Below are positions 43,774 through 52,901 of a stretch of DNA of 61,460 nt, piece by piece. Every line of letters begins with the position of its first letter. The first letter of the stretch is position 1. The translations under genes were made by a program, and so were the position numbers. The stretch lies in assembly GCF_002844575.1 (NCBI RefSeq), contig NZ_PIQO01000019.1, forward strand, positions 39,893 to 101,352. The letters run 5' to 3'. This stretch comes from Heyndrickxia camelliae. Lineage in GTDB: Bacteria; Bacillota; Bacilli; Bacillales; Bacillaceae_C. Under the pieces are notes generated by a model that searched no databases, was not told where the DNA came from, and saw only the letters and a program-made list of their open reading frames with translations.

Positions 43774-43872
43774 TTGTGTAGAAATTTACTTATTTCTGTT
43801 TTGGTGAGTATTATCCTAACCATTATTCTGAATATTATTTTATGGTGTATATTTGGATTCCCGCATCTATAA
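43774..43872 (+). CDS. 32-residue hydrophobic peptide
   Basis: TTG behind a GAGGTGG site. The product starts MCRNLLISVLVS and consists almost wholly of one membrane segment, ending IFGFPHL. The terminator at 43879 follows immediately. Size and composition resemble type I toxins and other membrane-active small proteins, but no antitoxin RNA was identified. Candidate only. Confidence 0.42.
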   Translation: MCRNLLISVLVSIILTIILNIILWCIFGFPHL

Positions 43873-43878
43873 AATAAT

Positions 43879-43910
43879 AAAGGGCAGATTTTCATCTGCC
43901 CTTTACTCTT
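43879..43910. terminator. Bidirectional terminator between the hydrophobic peptide and yjcZ-like gene
   Basis: AAAGGGCAGAT/ATCTGCCCTTT perfect 11-bp stem. Confidence 0.85.
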
Positions 43911-43930
43911 ACTATTATCTTTGGATCATT

Positions 43931-44062
43931 CTACCATCTTACATAAGCTGTACCAACAATAATCAATAGGATAAACAATACAACGATTAATGCAAATCCT
44001 GCACCTGCGCCGTAACCGCCACCGCCGTAGCCGTAGCCTCCATATCCGCATCCACCGCACAT
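43931..44062 (-). CDS. YjcZ-family sporulation protein
   Basis: 43 residues: a Cys/Gly/Tyr-rich head ([18 protein letters not shown]) followed by one membrane segment ([15 protein letters not shown]) and a short TAYVRW tail, the exact plan of the YjcZ family of small sporulation proteins. An AAAGGGGGTGA site precedes the ATG. Supports a spore-forming host. Confidence 0.9.
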   Translation of the reverse strand: MCGGCGYGGYGYGGGGYGAGAGFALIVVLFILLIIVGTAYVRW

Positions 44063-44400
44063 AAAGGTTCACCCCCTTTATTTTCAATCAAGATTGTGAG
44101 TTACAATCTATATACATAAGTTATGTCGTGTTCAATAAATCTGTATAGACAAACATATATCTTGAGGAAGAAAATTTAATAAAATGTCATTTATAATTGG
44201 AGGTTCTCTAGAAATATCTTTTTATAAGAAAAAAGCACATGTCATAGACATGCGCTTTAATGGAGGTGCTTTATGAGTGGTCACGGATTACTTTAGAATA
44301 TGCAAATTAAAAAAAATGTTAAAGGACAAGGATGGAGAAAATAAAAATGTGTTTTTATGTAATTGCATAGAACTTAATCAAATCATACGTCTTTTAAAGC
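44063..44400. other. Intergenic stretch with a hairpin and a minimal ORF
   Basis: A hairpin AAAGCACATGTC/GACATGCGCTTT lies at about 44230-44257. It is followed by a perfect GGAGGTG site and an ATG at 44273 that encodes only MSGHGLL before a TAG at 44294-44296. This could be a remnant of a second YjcZ-like gene. Nothing else was seen. Confidence 0.35.
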
Positions 44401-44401
44401 A

Positions 44402-44884
44402 TTACTTTATTCGATCCACTTGTTTTATATACTGCTCATATACATTTTGCCATTCATCCATTGAAAACTTCTTTAAAGCACCGTTTAATAAGGATTGAAA
44501 TACATCCATACATATATGCCAGCCTGCTATGTCTTTTGCTGTATGATCATTGATGGCAGGAAAAATATCTTTTAACACTAATAAACAGCCATCAGATTGT
44601 GAAGTCAGTTCGAAACGAACGGAGCCTTCGCCCCATTCAAATTCCAGTATAGATTCCTTTTCAAAGTCTAGAATTCTCATTTCAATGGTTTTTTCTGATC
44701 CATCATTCATATTAAACAGGACGGTTCCATTTTTTCGAAGATCTTTCACTTGAAGATTAGAGAACCATTTTACAAGCTTATCATTTTCAGTTAGTGCGGC
44801 CCATACTTCTTTAACTGAATGTGGAAGCATACGTTTAAAAATAACTATGCAGCCACTTCCTGCCTTTTCCATTTCCGCTAACAT
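44402..44884 (-). CDS. SRPBCC/AHSA1-domain protein
   Basis: 160 residues of the START-like (AHSA1) fold: FKRMLPHSVKEVWAALTENDKLVKWF at the start, ILEFEWGEGSVRFELTSQ in the middle and the C-terminal helix with IAGWHICMDVFQSLLNG. Binds hydrophobic ligands or partners; function unknown. AGGAGGACAATC precedes the ATG. Next gene downstream is the thin 44063-44400 region, so it is a single or terminal gene. Confidence 0.85.
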   Translation of the reverse strand: MLAEMEKAGSGCIVIFKRMLPHSVKEVWAALTENDKLVKWFSNLQVKDLRKNGTVLFNMNDGSEKTIEMRILDFEKESILEFEWGEGSVRFELTSQSDGCLLVLKDIFPAINDHTAKDIAGWHICMDVFQSLLNGALKKFSMDEWQNVYEQYIKQVDRIK

Positions 44885-44904
44885 GATTGTCCTCCTAAAA
44901 TTAG

Positions 44905-44927
44905 AAAAGGCTACCCAAATAGCCTTT
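44905..44927 (-). terminator. Terminator of the VOC (PhnB-like) gene
   Basis: AAAGGCTA/TAGCCTTT stem followed by UCU on the minus strand; short. Confidence 0.55.
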
Positions 44928-44941
44928 ATTCCCTTTAAATG

Positions 44942-45376
44942 TTATAGGTTATTTTCGCCAAGTGTTGAAACTTGCCAAGTAATGCCAAATTTATCTGTTA
45001 CCTGTCCATAAGAGGGACTCCAGAATGTTGGTTGAAGAGGCATTATTACTTTACCTCCCGCTTGCAGTTTTTCAAAAACTTCTTTTGATTTTTCTGCATC
45101 GCTTATATTTAAGGCAATTGTAATATGATCTCCTACTTGATGTGGTTGTCCAGGGAATGTATCCGAAAGCATTAATTCCGAATTGCCAATTTTCAAATGT
45201 GCGTTTAATACACGATCTTTTGCCTCTGCTGGTGTTGGATGCTCCGGATTATCGGGCATTTCCCCAAAAGTTTTAAATTCCAGAACCTCCGCATCTAAAG
45301 CATCCTGATAAAATTTTACCGCTTCTTGGCCATTTCCGTTTAATACTAAATAAGGATGAATTCCTACAATCATCAT
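44942..45376 (-). CDS. VOC-family protein, PhnB/YjdN-like
   Basis: 144 residues. Typical PhnB-like text: HPYLVLNGNGQEAVKFYQDAL at the N-terminus, VLNAHLKIGNSELMLSD in the middle, and PLQPTFWSPSYGQVTDKFGITW at the C-terminus. Despite the name, these proteins are not linked to phosphonate use; function unknown. The ATG at 45376 (or 45373) follows CGAGGTG; the frame to 45496 has no site. Confidence 0.87.
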   Translation of the reverse strand: MMIVGIHPYLVLNGNGQEAVKFYQDALDAEVLEFKTFGEMPDNPEHPTPAEAKDRVLNAHLKIGNSELMLSDTFPGQPHQVGDHITIALNISDAEKSKEVFEKLQAGGKVIMPLQPTFWSPSYGQVTDKFGITWQVSTLGENNL

Positions 45377-45541
45377 TAACACCTCGAATTTTTGGATTTT
45401 GAAGTATAAGAACATATGTTTGATTCTGTATTTTATATTAACATATTTACTATTATATTGCAAACGGTTTCTAGTTTTATTTTTCCTATGCACCAAAAAT
45501 GTTAATTTATTTTCTTGACCTAAAATAAAAGGGACTTTTTC

Positions 45542-46426
45542 CTATATAAGCTGCTGAATCGCATCTTCGATTTTACGATACTTAAAATGATACCCCTCTC
45601 TTTCAAGTCTTTCTGGTATAACCCAACGGCTTTTCAAAATTAGTTCTGTTTCCGTTTTGATTAAAATGGCTCCTATTTCCAGCATCCATTTAGGAGTTGG
45701 GAGACCGAATTTACGATTCATTGCTTTTCTTAATAGCTCCATCCATTCTCGATTTGTAATTGGGTTGGGAGAAGAACAATTAAATACCCCGTTTAAATCT
45801 TCTCGCTCTTGGAGGAAGAGAATTATTTGGAAGATATCTTCAATATGTACCCAGCTGAATTTTTGAGTACCAGGTCCTTGTGCGCCGCCCAGTCCAAAAC
45901 GAACAAGGTTTTTAAATGGCACAATGACACCTCCATGCTCCCCTAACACAATTGCAATTCTTAATGCAATTTGTCTCGTTTCCCTCAAGTCAAATTCAAA
46001 GAATACTTTCTCCCATTGTTTTGCTACATCTACGGAAAAACCAGTGCCAATCTCCCCTGATTCCTCTGTCATTGGTCGATCATCTGCATGTCTATATATC
46101 GTTGCTGTACTCGAATTAATCCAAAGCTTAGGGGGATTTTGACATTTTTTTATAGCGTTTCCTAGGATTTTCGTTGTTTCTGTTCGAGATCGAAGGATAT
46201 CTTCTTTGTTTTTTGCATTATAGCGGCAATCAACCGATTTACCTGCTAAGTTTATTAACATTTCCGCGTTTTCTAATGCTCCCACAATCCCCTCATGGCC
46301 ATCCCATGTAATATGATTGGGCTGTCTGGAGATGACCTTTACTTCATAATCCAAATCTTGAAACTTCTTTTGTAAATACAAACCTATAAAACATGTACCA
46401 CCTGCCAAAACCATTTTCCTTTTCAT
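45542..46426 (-). CDS. yfhF: TIGR01777-family epimerase-like protein (YfhF)
   Basis: 294 residues, extended-SDR fold. NAD(P) motif AGGTCFIGLYL near 8-18, INLAGKSVDCRYNAKNKEDI near 60-80, INSSTATIYRHADDRPMTE near 105, and the DUF1731-type C-terminus (GLPTPKWMLEIGAIL, SRWVIPERLEREGY). The family Gly-rich loop reads GGTCFIG instead of the usual GGTGFIG. The Tyr of the YxxxK motif is not obvious. GAGGG precedes the ATG. Confidence 0.88.
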   Translation of the reverse strand: MKRKMVLAGGTCFIGLYLQKKFQDLDYEVKVISRQPNHITWDGHEGIVGALENAEMLINLAGKSVDCRYNAKNKEDILRSRTETTKILGNAIKKCQNPPKLWINSSTATIYRHADDRPMTEESGEIGTGFSVDVAKQWEKVFFEFDLRETRQIALRIAIVLGEHGGVIVPFKNLVRFGLGGAQGPGTQKFSWVHIEDIFQIILFLQEREDLNGVFNCSSPNPITNREWMELLRKAMNRKFGLPTPKWMLEIGAILIKTETELILKSRWVIPERLEREGYHFKYRKIEDAIQQLI

Positions 46427-46542
46427 GTTATTTCCCTCATTTCTTCGTATGGAAATCGAATTTTTAGGCAAAACAGTTTGTGAAATTATTTACATATAAT
46501 ATAACAAATATTTCCAAACAATTAAACTGTTTTTATATATAA

Positions 46543-46574
46543 TAAAAAACGTTGTGTATAAACAACGTTTTTAA
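46543..46574 (-). terminator. Terminator of yuiD
   Basis: AAAAACGTTGT/ACAACGTTTTT perfect stem with a short loop. Confidence 0.85.
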
Positions 46575-46605
46575 AGTGACAATAATTATTTTATGTAAAC
46601 TAATT

Positions 46606-47082
46606 TCAGTAGTACAAAAAGAACATTAGAATACTAATACAAATCCCTACAATTGCACCGACAAACACTTCAATTGGGCGATGTCCTAATAATTCCTTTA
46701 GAGCTTTTCTTTGTTCTTGTGGAGTATTTTTTGGGTTCGTCCGCATTTCTTTTACAAATTCATTAAATTCCACTATTAAACCATTTAGAGCTACAGCTTG
46801 ATTTCCAGCATGCCGCCGTACGCCCGCTGCATCAAACATAATAATGGAACTAACAACAACGGCTATTGCAAATGAGGTAGACGATATTCCATTTACAATT
46901 CCAACGGCTGTAGATAATGATGCTACAGCAGCAGAATGGGAGCTTGGCATACTCCCACTACTAAAAGCAAGCCCCACATTCCATGATCGATTAGTAACAA
47001 AATACAATGGTACTTTTACCACCTGTGCAATAATAATGGAAGTAAAAGCAGCCATAAGCGGGTAATTACTGAATAGACTCAA
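46606..47082 (-). CDS. yuiD: Divergent PAP2-family membrane protein (YuiD)
   Basis: 158 residues, about five membrane segments. Marks: FSSGSMPSSHSAAVASLSTAV near 40 (phosphatase-like SxxSH), FDAAGVRRHAGNQA near 85 and LKELLGHRPIEVFVGAIVG near 130. Matches the YuiD family; substrate unknown. It lies 18 nt downstream of the DUF1292 gene and is probably co-transcribed with it. Confidence 0.92.
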   Translation of the reverse strand: MSLFSNYPLMAAFTSIIIAQVVKVPLYFVTNRSWNVGLAFSSGSMPSSHSAAVASLSTAVGIVNGISSTSFAIAVVVSSIIMFDAAGVRRHAGNQAVALNGLIVEFNEFVKEMRTNPKNTPQEQRKALKELLGHRPIEVFVGAIVGICISILMFFLYY

Positions 47083-47100
47083 ACCGAAATCTCCTTTTGA

Positions 47101-47376
47101 CTATTCTTGATTTTCGTCTTTCATCATCTTTTCAAAGGCACGCGCAACTTTTTCAAATTCTTCATCACTCTCGATTGCAGATAAAAAACCATCTGGATCA
47201 TTTCTCAAGTAAAACACATCAATATCATTATTGTCGTCTTGGTGGAGATCTTCTACAAAACTTACTGCTATATATTCATTACCCGATTCAGTTAATGTTC
47301 CAACTACTTCAACCTCTTGTTCTTCATTGTCTGCTTCACTTATCGTAAAAACTTCTCCAACTTCATATTTTTCCAT
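47101..47376 (-). CDS. DUF1292-family acidic protein
   Basis: 91 residues, strongly acidic. The DUF1292 pattern is visible: FTISEADNEEQEVEVVGTLT, EYIAVSFVED, IDVFYLRNDPDGFLSAIESDEEFEKV. Function unknown; similar to YrzB-type proteins. Upstream partner of yuiD. Confidence 0.85.
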   Translation of the reverse strand: MEKYEVGEVFTISEADNEEQEVEVVGTLTESGNEYIAVSFVEDLHQDDNNDIDVFYLRNDPDGFLSAIESDEEFEKVARAFEKMMKDENQE

Positions 47377-47673
47377 TATGTTTTTCCCTCATTTTCAAAT
47401 AGTATTGTAGTATTAATTTGTCCAATTATGATTGTTTTAATAAAACATAGTACCCAATTTAATGGATTAAAAAAATATATAATCCACTAACCTGTCTTGG
47501 GAAAGTTTCTACCCTAATTGTTCTTTATTGAATCATTCACCTTAGTTTCTGGCATAATTCTTTAGTTTTATTCCCTTTTCTACTAGGTTTCCTTGGCTTT
47601 AGGCACCATACTCCCCACGAGAAGTTCCCTTTTTCTCCAATCACGAAATGTTCTCATTCCAAGCATCCCCAAA
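47377..47673. other. Intergenic stretch without recognised feature
   Basis: About 300 bp, AT-rich. No ORF with ribosome binding site, no stem-loop with a T-run. Confidence 0.4.
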
Positions 47674-50600
47674 TTAAATCATGAGTATTTCCCGAATATC
47701 TTCTTCTGTTAAACCCGAAGCAGCACTCTCATCCGGATGTAAAATTTCATCGATTAAATGTCGCTTTTTATCCTGTAGCTCATTTATTTTTTCTTCAATG
47801 GTTCCACTCGATATCAGTTTGATTACTTGAACGGTATTTTGCTGTCCGATTCGATGTGCGCGATCTGCTGCTTGTTTTTCCACCGCCGGATTCCACCAAG
47901 TGTCATATAAAATCACGGTATCAGCACCTGTTAGATTTAAGCCGGTTCCTCCCGCTTTTAAGGAAATTAGAAATAAATCTCTTCCGCCATTATTAAATTG
48001 GTTGCAAAGTTGGATTCTTTCTTCGGATGGTGTTTGGCCATCAAGGTAATAAAAGGAAAACCCTTGATTCGACAAAGCTCTCCCAATTAAATCGAGCATT
48101 TTAGTAAACTGGGAGAAGATTAATACTCTTCTTCCAGCTTGCTTTGATTCCTCTATCATTTGCAAGAGGCGTTCAAATTTTGCAGAACTTCCTTGGTAAC
48201 CATCAACAAACAAAGCCGGATGACAACAAATTTGCCGTAATCTTGTCAATCCTGCTAAAATCTTAATACGATTTTTTCTTAAAGTATCTTTATCTAAATG
48301 CTTTAAAGTATCATGTCTAAGTTTTGCTAAATATGCCGCGTATAGCTTTTTCTGAGCTGGCAGTAATTCAACGGAAGCCCTTTCTTCCATTTTTTCAGGA
48401 AGTTCAGCTAATACATCTTCCTTCATCCTGCGCAGCAAAAAGGGACGAATTCTTCTGGCAATCGTCTTTCTCGTAAGATTACTATAATCCTTATATCCAT
48501 GGAATAAATCAGGAAAGACAATATGAAAGATAGACCAAAGCTCCTCCAGCGAATTTTCAATTGGTGTTCCCGTTAGAGCAAAACGATGATTTGCTCGGAT
48601 TTTCTTTACCGCTCGAGCAGTCTGTGTTGTTGGATTTTTAAAGCTCTGGGCTTCATCAAAAAACACAGTATGAAAGTTTTGCTTTTCATACCAGTAAATA
48701 TCGCTTCTAAGCAATGGGTAGGAAGTAATGATGACATCCACTCGTTCCAGTGATTGCTGCAAGTTTTGCCTTTCCTTTTTACTTCCATCCATCACAACTG
48801 CTTGAATTTCCGGAGCAAATTTAAATATTTCACTCAACCAGTTATGGGTTAAGGAGGATGGACAGACAATTAAAACCGGTAGTTTAGCATTACGAACATT
48901 AGTCAGCTCTGAGAGGATAAATGTGATGCTTTGCAATGTTTTACCAAGCCCCATATCATCAGCCAATATTCCGCCAAATCCATAGCTTGCAAGTAATTTC
49001 ATCCATTGAAAGCCGCGTATTTGGTATTCTCTTAAAATCGACTTTACTTGGTGAGGAACCTCAAATTTATTGATTTCATTGTTTTCCAAAAATCCCCTTA
49101 ATGATTTTTCTAAATCGAGAAGTTCATGATTTTCAATCGAGCTTAATGCCTTTACTCCTTGAATCATAGATACTTGAATGCTGCTATCTATGTGATCCTT
49201 TTCAGTAGGAAGAGCATATAGAAAACGATGAATTTCCTCCAATTCCTTTGTCTCCAGTGAGAAAAGCGTTCCGTCTTTCAAGCGATAATACTTGCGTTTT
49301 TCCTCTAATGCCAATAGGATTTCACGTATTTCCTTTTCAGGAATTCCATCCATTTCGAATGTGAATTCAAGCCAATTGGTCCGTTCTTTTGAGGGTTTTA
49401 CGCGAATACGCGGTTTTGTATTTTTCTTAATAATTCGGTTTCTCACAGAAGTAGTTGCATAAATCTGGACATATTTTTGCAATTTAGGAACAATATGATA
49501 TAAAAATTCATATTCTAATTCCTCATTATGCAAAAAATATCCACCTTCTGTTTGCGTAAACCTGCCTTCCCTCATCAATTGAAGAATTGCATCTTCCTTT
49601 TCCATATCCCTAACAATTATAGAGTTGGAGCGAAGTTCTATTATCTCTAATGGATTAAACGCGAAAGTATCATATTGAAATTCAAGACCTGCTAAAAGAC
49701 GGTTTTTTACTCTGTCCAAATAGAGTTTTGCTATTAAAGGTGTTTTATTCATTTCCTCCAAAATTTCAGCAGAAAACTGGACATCCACCATTCTTTTTAA
49801 AGATGGAATCACTTTTTCCTTCATAAGATGGAATTGCTGCGAAGGTATGAGAATCTCATTTGTTCCCGATTCTTTTAGCAATTGTTTTATACTGATAAGC
49901 TTTTCAAAGTCTCCGAAACTAAATTCATATAATTTTCCAGTAAATAAAATGGATTGGTAGGAATCCAAAATGATTAAATCACTTATATTTTTTACCTTTA
50001 GCAGATAGGAATCGTTCAAAGTCTTTGTAAAAAGAAATGGAATGGGCAAAGAATCTTTTATAATCTGAATGCCATAAAAAGCATGTCCATTGTATTGAAG
50101 TTGAACTGATTGCAACTTTCCTAATAGTGGTTTTAGATTTTCCCATATAGAAGGAGGGATGGAAATGGTATGAAAACCAAATTGCTGCTCAGTCTTAACG
50201 AAGATCGTTTCATCCTCTATTGTTTGAACAAGCTGCTCCATAACAGCATCTATATCTTTTGAAAAACAATGCTGAGCAGGATTAAACGTAAATTCGGATG
50301 AAAGTGAACATTCCTTTCCCTCTTTCCAATTCATTAGGAAATCGCGAATATTCAGTACCCTTATTCCTTCAATGCTTATTTCCATACCGAAGATACTTTT
50401 TCCCTCTTCTAATTCGATAACCTTGCAGATGAGTTCAATATCAAGCACTTGTCTATTTTCAAAGTGGTGTCTATGTGTGCTTGAACGTTTTTCTGCATTA
50501 AATAGTTTTAATAAATTTTCAGTTATCCCATCAGATGGTACTTCTACTACATCATAAAGAACTGGCGTAGTCGTCCCTCTCTTTTGTTTATCATAAATGG

Positions 50601-50859
50601 CTAATAGAACTGCCGCTATATGCTGACAGTCTTTTTGATAGGAAACGAGACTGGGACAGCTGCAATTCGCTTTCAGCTCTTTACCATCTTTTTGAAGGAC
50701 AACATGAAAGTCTTCTGTTCCTTTTACGAGTGCTTCGCAACATTGGGAGCTTATTTTCTCAAAGCTAACTTTATTGGAGCGAAAAAAAGCCTCACCTCTT
50801 TTGAAGGAGACGATCCCGCATCTTTCTTTAATGATTTTAGGACTTAACCTTACATTCAC
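47674..50859 (-). CDS. SNF2-family helicase with N-terminal SWIM zinc finger
   Basis: 1061 residues. A SWIM zinc finger (ANCSCPSL...CQHIAAVLL) lies at about 68-88, a long beta-rich middle follows (about 150-590), then the SNF2 ATPase: DDMGLGKTLQS near 633, the DEAQ box near 731, TGTPIENSLEELWSIFHI, and the helicase C domain with SLKAGGTGLNLT and QAADRAHRIGQ near 996. It is probably a double-stranded DNA translocase. B. subtilis has YwqA (SNF2) beside a separate SWIM protein YwqB, as I recall; here SWIM and SNF2 are in one chain. It is divergent from the S9 peptidase gene. Confidence 0.92.
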   Translation of the reverse strand: MNVRLSPKIIKERCGIVSFKRGEAFFRSNKVSFEKISSQCCEALVKGTEDFHVVLQKDGKELKANCSCPSLVSYQKDCQHIAAVLLAIYDKQKRGTTTPVLYDVVEVPSDGITENLLKLFNAEKRSSTHRHHFENRQVLDIELICKVIELEEGKSIFGMEISIEGIRVLNIRDFLMNWKEGKECSLSSEFTFNPAQHCFSKDIDAVMEQLVQTIEDETIFVKTEQQFGFHTISIPPSIWENLKPLLGKLQSVQLQYNGHAFYGIQIIKDSLPIPFLFTKTLNDSYLLKVKNISDLIILDSYQSILFTGKLYEFSFGDFEKLISIKQLLKESGTNEILIPSQQFHLMKEKVIPSLKRMVDVQFSAEILEEMNKTPLIAKLYLDRVKNRLLAGLEFQYDTFAFNPLEIIELRSNSIIVRDMEKEDAILQLMREGRFTQTEGGYFLHNEELEYEFLYHIVPKLQKYVQIYATTSVRNRIIKKNTKPRIRVKPSKERTNWLEFTFEMDGIPEKEIREILLALEEKRKYYRLKDGTLFSLETKELEEIHRFLYALPTEKDHIDSSIQVSMIQGVKALSSIENHELLDLEKSLRGFLENNEINKFEVPHQVKSILREYQIRGFQWMKLLASYGFGGILADDMGLGKTLQSITFILSELTNVRNAKLPVLIVCPSSLTHNWLSEIFKFAPEIQAVVMDGSKKERQNLQQSLERVDVIITSYPLLRSDIYWYEKQNFHTVFFDEAQSFKNPTTQTARAVKKIRANHRFALTGTPIENSLEELWSIFHIVFPDLFHGYKDYSNLTRKTIARRIRPFLLRRMKEDVLAELPEKMEERASVELLPAQKKLYAAYLAKLRHDTLKHLDKDTLRKNRIKILAGLTRLRQICCHPALFVDGYQGSSAKFERLLQMIEESKQAGRRVLIFSQFTKMLDLIGRALSNQGFSFYYLDGQTPSEERIQLCNQFNNGGRDLFLISLKAGGTGLNLTGADTVILYDTWWNPAVEKQAADRAHRIGQQNTVQVIKLISSGTIEEKINELQDKKRHLIDEILHPDESAASGLTEEDIREILMI

Positions 50860-51019
50860 TTATATTGCTCCTCCCAAGGACGATCTTCTTCATTCATTCT
50901 ATCATGTTGGAACCAGTTTATTAAATCAAAACCATCTCCCTATTCTTTGCCAATAAAAAAGGTTTTTTCCTAATTTTCCACGAATATATTCTATTATACG
51001 AACAAAAGGGGGTAAAAAA

Positions 51020-52852
51020 GTGACAAATAATATTCCTGTATCAAATAGTAAACAGTACACCATTGAGCAGTTTTTTAACTCTGAATCTATAATGTATAAC
51101 TCTATTTCTTATGATGAAAAAAATGTGTTATATTCCAGTGACAAGAGTGGAATTTATAACGCTTATATTGTTTCATTGGAAAATGGTTCGCACAAGCAAG
51201 TGACGCATTCAACTGATAATGCTATCCACGCGATTTCCTTTTTCCCAAATGATAATCGCTTTTTATATTTAAGCGATAAAGGCGGAAATGAGATTCTTCA
51301 TATCTATGTACAAAATGAAGATGGATCTGTTAGCGAGTTGACAACAGGTGAACAAGAGCGTGCGGAATTTTATCAATGGAGCAGGGATGGAAAAAGTTTT
51401 TTTTATGGTTCCAATAAAAGAAATCCAAGCTTCATGGATGTATATGAAATGGATATAGAATCATTTCAATCTACCTGTATTTTTACTAATAACGAGGGAT
51501 ATGAGTTTGGTTCGGTGTCTCCGAACAATCGGCTTCTTTCATTTGCAAAAGTGAATAACTCCAATGACTCCAATATTTATATTTATGATCGTGATATAGA
51601 TCTTTTAAAACATATCAGCCAGCATGATGGGGATGTCCATTATATACCTCAAAAGTTCAGTGAGGATTCGATGTATTTATATTTTTTAACAGACGAGAAT
51701 GATGAATTTCAGTATTTAAAGAGATATCATATTAATACGAATACTTCTGAAGAAGTCATGAAAGAAAATTGGGATATAATGTACTCTTTTTTCTCACAAG
51801 ATTACCATTATCTTGTCTACGCCATAAACCATGATGCCAAAACAGTTGTGAAAATCTTAAATGTTACAACCAACCAACTTTTAGATCTCCCCAATCTACC
51901 GGAAGGACAGATAGTGAACATAAAGATGTCGAAAAGCGAGCAAGTGATTACCATCCAATGTAACAGTTCGAATTCTCCGTCCAATTTATATGCTCTTCAT
52001 CGGGAATCAAAAAAGTGGAAAAAACTCACCAATACATTAAATCCTGAAATTAATCAACAGGATTTAGTAAAGGCTGAAGTCATTAGATACCCATCCTTTG
52101 ACGGTTTAGAAATTCCAGCTATTTATTATAAGCCTGTGATACGAAATGGCGAACTAGCACCTGCATTAGTATATGTACATGGTGGACCTGGAGGACAGTC
52201 CAGAATGGAGTACAATCCGTTATTCCAATACCTTGCTAATCAGGGCTATGCTGTCTTAGCAGTGAACAATCGAGGCAGTTCTGGATACGGGAAGTCTTTC
52301 TTCAGTGCTGCAGATCTTCAACATGGAGAAATTGATTTAGAGGATTGCATACAAGCGAAATCATTTCTTCAATCACAAAACTATATTGACAACAATAAAA
52401 TTGGCATCATTGGTGGAAGCTACGGAGGATATATGGTTCTGGCTGCACTAGCCTTCAGACCAGAAGAGTTTAATATAGGAGTCGATATTTTCGGTGTTTC
52501 AAATTGGGAGAGAACATTGAAGAGTATACCGGCATGGTGGGAAAGCTTTAGAGATGCACTTTATAAAAAACTGGGCAACCCATATACCCAAACAGAATAC
52601 ATTCGCAGCATCTCTCCATTGTTCCATGCAGAAAAAATCAATAAGCCATTAATCGTTCTTCAAGGAGCCAATGACCCCCGTGTCCTACAAGTAGAGTCGG
52701 ATGAAATCGTTGCGGCGTTGCAAAAGAACAATGTACCTGTTGAATATGTCGTCTTCCCTGATGAAGGACACGGATTTATGGAAAAGGAAAATAAAATTAT
52801 TGGTTACAAAGCGGTTCTTGCCTTTTTAGATCAATATTTAAAACAGGTATAG
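51020..52852 (+). CDS. S9-family prolyl oligopeptidase/acylaminoacyl peptidase
   Basis: 610 residues, no signal peptide. Beta-propeller about 20-340, alpha/beta hydrolase about 370-610. The nucleophile Ser lies in GGSYGGYM (near 465), Asp in GANDPRVL (near 550) and His in DEGHGF (near 580); VHGGPGGQ is the oxyanion loop. Starts at GTG behind AAGGGGG. A paralogue of similar design lies at 57837. Confidence 0.92.
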   Translation: MTNNIPVSNSKQYTIEQFFNSESIMYNSISYDEKNVLYSSDKSGIYNAYIVSLENGSHKQVTHSTDNAIHAISFFPNDNRFLYLSDKGGNEILHIYVQNEDGSVSELTTGEQERAEFYQWSRDGKSFFYGSNKRNPSFMDVYEMDIESFQSTCIFTNNEGYEFGSVSPNNRLLSFAKVNNSNDSNIYIYDRDIDLLKHISQHDGDVHYIPQKFSEDSMYLYFLTDENDEFQYLKRYHINTNTSEEVMKENWDIMYSFFSQDYHYLVYAINHDAKTVVKILNVTTNQLLDLPNLPEGQIVNIKMSKSEQVITIQCNSSNSPSNLYALHRESKKWKKLTNTLNPEINQQDLVKAEVIRYPSFDGLEIPAIYYKPVIRNGELAPALVYVHGGPGGQSRMEYNPLFQYLANQGYAVLAVNNRGSSGYGKSFFSAADLQHGEIDLEDCIQAKSFLQSQNYIDNNKIGIIGGSYGGYMVLAALAFRPEEFNIGVDIFGVSNWERTLKSIPAWWESFRDALYKKLGNPYTQTEYIRSISPLFHAEKINKPLIVLQGANDPRVLQVESDEIVAALQKNNVPVEYVVFPDEGHGFMEKENKIIGYKAVLAFLDQYLKQV

Positions 52853-52858
52853 CAATAG

Positions 52859-52892
52859 GAAAGGAACAGATGATTTTTTCTGTTCCTTTTAC
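52859..52892. terminator. Bidirectional terminator between the S9 peptidase and hmp
   Basis: AAAGGAACAGA/TCTGTTCCTTT stem with flanking A and T runs. Confidence 0.85.
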
Positions 52893-52901
52893 CTGCTTTT
52901 T

